Of a stretch of 16,663 nucleotides of DNA, positions 13,263-16,663 are shown one piece after another. The translations under genes were made by a program, and so were the position numbers. The notes beneath the pieces were generated by a model. The model did not search any database. It saw only the letters and a list, made by a program, of their open reading frames with translations, and was not told the origin of the DNA. Source of the stretch: JBDSEG01 sp039920165 (GTDB lineage Bacteria > Pseudomonadota > Gammaproteobacteria > Burkholderiales > Burkholderiaceae_C); the NCBI GenBank assembly GCA_039920165.1, contig JBDSEG010000210.1:1-16663 (forward strand), written 5' to 3'. Position 1 is the stretch's first letter; each line of letters opens with the position of its first letter.

Positions 13263-14200
13263 CAACCGACGCGCCGCCCGCCGCGGCGGCTCCCGGAGCG
13301 TGGGCGCGCTTTCTCGACGGTGCGGTCTGGCACAGCTTCCGTTCCTCGCCGCTGGCCATGCTGTCGGCGGCGATCGCGATCGCTTGCCTGGCAGTTGCGC
13401 TCGGCGCCGACCTGATCGCGCCGCACAACCCGTTCGATCTGGCCACGCTCGAACTCGCCGATTCGATGCTGCCGCCGGCGTGGCTCGACGGCGGACGGGC
13501 GAAATATCTGCTCGGTACCGACGAACAGGGGCGCGACGTGCTGTCGGCACTGATGTACGGCGCGCGCATCTCGCTGTTCGTCGGCATCGCCTCGGTGCTG
13601 CTGTCGATGCTTGCCGGCGTCTCGCTCGGCCTCGTCGCCGGCTACCTCGGCGGGCGGGTCGATGCGATCGTGATGCGGGTGTGCGATGTGATGCTGTCGT
13701 TTCCGTCGATCCTGATCGCGCTGCTGATCGCCGGCGTCGGCCGGGCGATGTTTCCGAACGCCCCCGAATCGCTCGCCTTCGGCGTGCTCATCCTCGCCAT
13801 CTCGCTCACCGGCTGGGTCCAGTACGCACGCACGGTGCGCGGCTCGACGATGGTCGAGCGCAACAAGGAGTACGTGCAGGCGGCGCGCGTGATCGGCGTG
13901 CCGCGGCTGCGCATCATGAGAAAGCACGTGCTGCCGAATGTGATGGGACCCGTGCTGGTGCTGTCGACGATCCAGGTTGCAACCGCCATCCTGACCGAGG
14001 CGACGTTGTCGTTCCTCGGCGTCGGCGTCTCGCCCACGTCGCCGTCGCTCGGAACCTTCATCAACGAGGGCAACAAGCAGCTCTTCAGCGGCGCCTGGTG
14101 GTTGGTGATCTTTCCGGGCTCGATGCTGGTGCTGATCGCGCTCAGCATCAACCTGTTCGGCGACTGGCTGCGCGATGCCTTGAACCCGCGTTTGAGATGA
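13259..14200 (+). CDS. ABC transporter permease, DppC/OppC family
   Basis: A 313-residue second channel subunit. It carries the N-terminal OppC-type segment (SSPLAMLSAAIAIACLAVAL, about 29-48). The signature LGTDEQGRDVLSALMYGARIS comes at about 85-105, then several transmembrane segments. The EAA loop is EYVQAARVIGVPRLRIMRKH (about 204-223), and the C-terminal NLFGDWLRDALNPRLR is diagnostic for DppC. The GTG at 13259 was chosen because it overlaps the binding-protein stop as GTGA, with AGGG just upstream. A GTG at 13238 would add seven residues. Its stop overlaps the next ATG, so it is translationally coupled to the ATPase gene. Confidence 0.95.
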   Translation: MTTDAPPAAAAPGAWARFLDGAVWHSFRSSPLAMLSAAIAIACLAVALGADLIAPHNPFDLATLELADSMLPPAWLDGGRAKYLLGTDEQGRDVLSALMYGARISLFVGIASVLLSMLAGVSLGLVAGYLGGRVDAIVMRVCDVMLSFPSILIALLIAGVGRAMFPNAPESLAFGVLILAISLTGWVQYARTVRGSTMVERNKEYVQAARVIGVPRLRIMRKHVLPNVMGPVLVLSTIQVATAILTEATLSFLGVGVSPTSPSLGTFINEGNKQLFSGAWWLVIFPGSMLVLIALSINLFGDWLRDALNPRLR

Positions 14201-15162
14201 CGTCTGCGCTGCTCGAGGTCCGCCATCTGCGGGTCGAATTTCCGACCCGCCACGCAACGCTGGTTGCGCTCGACGATATTTCGTTCGATATCGCGCCCGG
14301 CGAGATCCTGGGCGTCGTCGGCGAATCGGGCGCCGGTAAATCGCTCACCGGCTCGGCCATCATCGGGCTGCTCGACCCGCCCGGCCGCATCGCCGGCGGC
14401 GAGATCCGCTTCGACGGCCAGCGCATCGACAACCTGCCCTACGAGGCGATGCGGCGCATCCGCGGGCGCCATATCGGCGCGATCTTCCAGGATCCGCTCA
14501 CCTCGCTGAACCCGCTCTACACGATCGGCCGCCAGCTCGTCGAGACGATCCAGACGCACCTCAAGCTCGGGGCCGACGACGCCCGCCGCCGCGCCATCCG
14601 GCTGCTCGAAGAGACCGGCATTCCCGCGGCGGCGCAGCGCATCGACCAGTACCCGCACCAGTTTTCCGGCGGCATGCGCCAGCGCGTCGTGATCGCGCTG
14701 GCCCTGGCGGCCGAACCCCGGTTGATCGTCGCCGACGAGCCGACGACGGCGCTCGATGTGTCCATCCAGGCGCAGATCATTTCGCTGCTCAAGCGGCTGT
14801 GCAAGGAGCACGGCGCGGCGGTCATGCTGGTGACCCACGATATGGGCGTGATCGCCGAGACCTGCGACCGGGTGGCGGTGATGTACGCCGGTCGCATCGC
14901 CGAGATCGGGCCGGTGGCGAGCGTGATCCATGCGCCCGCGCATCCGTATACCGCCGGGCTGATGGGATCGATTCCGGCCATGGACCACGACCGCGAACGG
15001 CTGCTGCAGATCGACGGCACGATGCCGCGTCTGACTGCCATCCCCGCCGGCTGCGCCTTCAATCCGCGCTGCCCGCAGGTGTTCGACCGCTGCCGCGTCG
15101 AGTGTCCCGACCTGCTGCCTGCCGGGGCGACGCGCGCCGCCTGCTGGTTGCACGCTGCATGA
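14197..15162 (+). CDS. ABC transporter ATP-binding protein, DppD/OppD family
   Basis: A 321-residue cytoplasmic ATPase of the importer. Walker A is GESGAGKS (42-49), the Q-loop Gln is Q98 in FQDP, and the ABC signature is SGGMRQR (157-163). Walker B is LIVADEP (176-182) and the switch His is H214 in VTHD. The C-terminal oligopeptide/dipeptide extension is present, with PAGCAFNPRCPQVFDRCRVE (283-302). Its cysteines C286, C292, C299 and C303 form a CX5CX6CX3C set; similar sets in some OppD-type ATPases bind a [4Fe-4S] cluster. The ATG overlaps the upstream permease stop (ATGA), and its stop overlaps the following ATPase start (ATGA). Confidence 0.96.
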   Translation: MTSALLEVRHLRVEFPTRHATLVALDDISFDIAPGEILGVVGESGAGKSLTGSAIIGLLDPPGRIAGGEIRFDGQRIDNLPYEAMRRIRGRHIGAIFQDPLTSLNPLYTIGRQLVETIQTHLKLGADDARRRAIRLLEETGIPAAAQRIDQYPHQFSGGMRQRVVIALALAAEPRLIVADEPTTALDVSIQAQIISLLKRLCKEHGAAVMLVTHDMGVIAETCDRVAVMYAGRIAEIGPVASVIHAPAHPYTAGLMGSIPAMDHDRERLLQIDGTMPRLTAIPAGCAFNPRCPQVFDRCRVECPDLLPAGATRAACWLHAA

Positions 15163-16310
15163 ACTCGGTGCCGAGCGTGCCTGGCCGCCGCGCCGGGCCG
15201 CCCCAAGCAAGGCTCGACCCCGGGTCACGGAGTGGCCCCTTCGCGGCGCTGGAAGGTTCGATCGCCGTAGCCGGCGATCGGGGTGTCGTCATCAACCCGC
15301 TCGTCGAGGTTCACGACCTCGCGAAGAGCTTCGATGTTTCGGCGCCGTGGCTGAACCGGGTTCTCGAAGGCAAGCCGCGGCAGTTTGTCCATGCGGTGGA
15401 CGGCGTTTCGTTCGCGATCGAGAAGGGCCGCACCCTGGCGCTGGTGGGCGAATCGGGCTGCGGCAAGAGCACCGTGGCGCGGCTGCTGGTCGGCCTGTAT
15501 GCGCCCACCCGCGGCCGGGTCGAGTTCGACGGTATCGATACCGCGGCCACGCTGCGTTCGGCCAGCGCACCGGCCTTGCGTCGGCGCATGCAGATGATCT
15601 TCCAGGACCCGTACGCGAGCCTGAACCCGCGCTGGAAGGTGCAGGATATCGTCGCCGAGCCCCTGCGCGAACATGGGCTGGTGGCGGCGCCGGGCGAGGC
15701 GGCGCAGCGCGTCGGCAAGGCGGACCTGGCCGCGCGTGTGGGGGAGTTGCTGACGTCGGTCGGCCTCGCCGCCGCCGACATGGGCAAATTCCCGCACCAG
15801 TTCTCGGGTGGCCAGCGCCAGCGCATCTCGATCGCGCGGGCCCTGGCGACGCAGCCCGAATTTTTAGTCTGCGACGAGCCGACCTCGGCGCTCGACGTGT
15901 CGGTGCAGGCCCAGGTGCTCAACATCATGAAGGACCTGCAGCGCACGCAGGGCCTGACCTATCTCTTCATCTCGCACAACCTGGCCGTGGTGCGCCACGT
16001 GAGCGACCAGGTCGGCGTGATGTACCTCGGCCGCGTGGTCGAGCTGGCCGACAAGGCCGAGCTTTTCGCGCGTCCGCGCCATCCCTATACGCGCATGCTG
16101 CTCGATGCGATTCCCGATATCGGCATGAGCGGGCGCGCCCGCACGCCCGTGCAGGGCGAGGTGCCGAACCCGCTGGCCCCGCCGAGCGGTTGTTCGTTCC
16201 ATCCGCGCTGTCCGCACGCCAACGAGCGCTGCAAGATCGAGCGCCCGGCGCAACTGCGCTTCGGCGGCGCGCTGATCGCATGCCACGCGGTGGAGGAAGG
16301 GCGGATCTAA
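15159..16310 (+). CDS. ABC transporter ATP-binding protein, DppF/OppF family, with N-terminal extension
   Basis: A 383-residue second ATPase of the importer. Walker A is GESGCGKS (97-104) and the Q-loop is FQDP (Q149). The signature is SGGQRQR (216-222), Walker B is FLVCDEP (235-241), and the switch is SHN with H273. The C-terminal extension has PPSGCSFHPRCPHANERC (341-358), with only three cysteines (C345, C351, C358). Recognisable family sequence starts at about residue 47 (NPLVEVHDLAKSFDVSAPW). The first 46 residues are Gly/Pro/Arg/Ala-rich and unlike family members. The ATG at 15159 overlaps the upstream stop (ATGA). No ATG, GTG or TTG codon lies in frame near the expected start, so this is the only reasonable start unless a mutation removed the original one. 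Confidence 0.94.
   Translation: MNSVPSVPGRRAGPPQARLDPGSRSGPFAALEGSIAVAGDRGVVINPLVEVHDLAKSFDVSAPWLNRVLEGKPRQFVHAVDGVSFAIEKGRTLALVGESGCGKSTVARLLVGLYAPTRGRVEFDGIDTAATLRSASAPALRRRMQMIFQDPYASLNPRWKVQDIVAEPLREHGLVAAPGEAAQRVGKADLAARVGELLTSVGLAAADMGKFPHQFSGGQRQRISIARALATQPEFLVCDEPTSALDVSVQAQVLNIMKDLQRTQGLTYLFISHNLAVVRHVSDQVGVMYLGRVVELADKAELFARPRHPYTRMLLDAIPDIGMSGRARTPVQGEVPNPLAPPSGCSFHPRCPHANERCKIERPAQLRFGGALIACHAVEEGRI
15259..15280. repeat. Hairpin inside the 5' part of the last ATPase gene
   Basis: A perfect 9-bp inverted repeat (cgatcgccg 15259-15267, tagc loop, cggcgatcg 15272-15280). It lies just before the point where conserved ATPase sequence begins. It is within the coding frame, and its function is unknown. 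Confidence 0.5.
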
Positions 16311-16350
16311 GGTGGCTGCGAGTGCGTCGGATCGAAAGACAAATGTCTTA

Positions 16351-16438
16351 GACGCAAAGGACGCAAAGGCGCAAAGATCGCAAAGGAGAGGCAAGAAGAG
16401 CCTTCTGTCTTCTTTGCGTCCTTTGCGCCTTTGCGTCC
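16351..16438. repeat. CGCAAAGG-type inverted repeat between the ABC operon and lysA
   Basis: The left arm (16351-16387) carries four GCAAAG units, mostly as (A)CGCAAAGG, and the right arm (16412-16438) has three on the other strand. A perfect 18-bp inverted pair is 16359-16376 with 16421-16438, enclosing 44 nt. A small AAGACA-AA-TGTCTT palindrome (16336-16349) precedes it. The 164-bp gap 16311-16474 holds no gene. The repeat sits between convergent genes and could act as a transcript end structure or be a dispersed repeat. Confidence 0.7.
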
Positions 16439-16474
16439 AAGTAACTTCTCCCGGAGACGCGCTGAACACGAAGG

Positions 16475-16663
16475 TCAGTCGTCGCCCCACACCCGCTCGC
16501 CGCGAAACTGCTCGGCGGCCGTTTCGCGCTCGCGCACGCACTCGGCGCGCGAGCCCGCCACCATCACCTCGGCCGCCCGGCCGCGGGTGTTGTAGTTGCT
16601 CGCCATGCTCATCGCATAGGCGCCGGCCGAGAGCACGGCAATGTGATCGCCCGGCTGCAGCGC
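16475..16663 (-). CDS. lysA: Diaminopimelate decarboxylase, C-terminal part only
   Basis: The last 62 codons of a gene entering from the right edge. LysA is the PLP enzyme that decarboxylates meso-diaminopimelate to lysine, the final step of lysine synthesis. The conserved C-terminal pattern is clear: LQPGDHIAVLSAGAYAMSMA followed by SNYNTRGRAAEVMV. It includes the Tyr of SAGAY, which contacts PLP and substrate across the dimer, and the SNYN-R-RAAEV strand. It ends with RERETAAEQFRGERVWGDD, close to other betaproteobacterial LysA ends. The catalytic PLP lysine lies outside the window. It converges with the ABC operon. Confidence 0.93.
   Translation of the reverse strand, partial: ALQPGDHIAVLSAGAYAMSMASNYNTRGRAAEVMVAGSRAECVRERETAAEQFRGERVWGDD

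Noticed and set aside
11568..13550. A 660-codon open frame on the minus strand opposite the binding-protein gene
   Set aside because: It lies antisense to a clear family 5 binding protein, is His/Asp/Arg/Val-rich with no recognisable motif, and reflects the codon bias of the GC-rich sense gene.
13300..14196. Upstream part of the frame that contains the D-type ATPase
   Set aside because: Codons before 14197 are out-of-frame translation of the DppC-type permease. The ATPase starts at the ATGA overlap.
1..16663. CRISPR array, phage, IS element, toxin-antitoxin or defence genes
   Set aside because: No spaced direct repeats, transposase or integrase motifs, tRNA-flanked junctions or known defence domains were found. 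All sizeable plausible frames are accounted for by the listed genes.

Overview
The window is GC-rich chromosomal DNA. A porin of the Omp32/OpcP type, a Coq7 ubiquinone hydroxylase, an osmC-coq7-porin neighbourhood and a type II secretion cluster with divergent gspC and gspG all point to a betaproteobacterium, most likely of the order Burkholderiales. The family cannot be fixed from the sequence alone. No phage, transposase, CRISPR, rRNA or tRNA signal was seen, so this is mostly housekeeping and transport sequence.

Layout. (1) Positions 1-5290 hold part of a general (type II) secretion operon on the minus strand, gspG-H-I-J-K-L-M. Most junctions are 4-bp ATGA/GTGA overlaps, and gspM is cut by the left window edge. 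A short gspC is transcribed divergently from a 65-bp intergenic region. Together they encode the major pseudopilin (G), the four minor pseudopilins (H, I, J, K), the inner-membrane platform proteins L and M, and the coupling protein C. The D, E and F components are not in the window. (2) Positions 5299-7941 (minus) hold ilvA, the biosynthetic threonine dehydratase. A CobT-family phosphoribosyltransferase follows 18 bp downstream; its active-site motifs are altered and no other cobalamin gene is nearby. (3) The ilvA-osmC gap (7942-8174) contains a strong sigma70-like promoter, about 115 nt of structured sequence and a perfect intrinsic terminator, all on the minus strand. This is a candidate small RNA, or less likely a terminating leader of ilvA. 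It is the most interesting object in the window. (4) An OsmC-like protein (+) and Coq7 (-) converge on a 16-bp hairpin, and a porin gene with its own promoter, RBS and terminator follows. (5) Positions 10661-16310 encode a complete five-gene peptide/nickel-type ABC importer in the order permease B, binding protein, permease C, ATPase D, ATPase F. The last three genes are joined by 4-bp overlaps. (6) The end holds a CGCAAAGG-type inverted repeat and the 3' end of lysA (minus), cut by the right edge.

Functionally, the porin could admit small solutes to the periplasm, where the binding protein hands them to the B/C channel driven by the D/F ATPases. The substrate cannot be read from the sequence. 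Beyond the candidate RNA, the points worth following are the divergent CobT, an odd 46-residue N-terminal extension on the last ATPase, and several intergenic palindromes.
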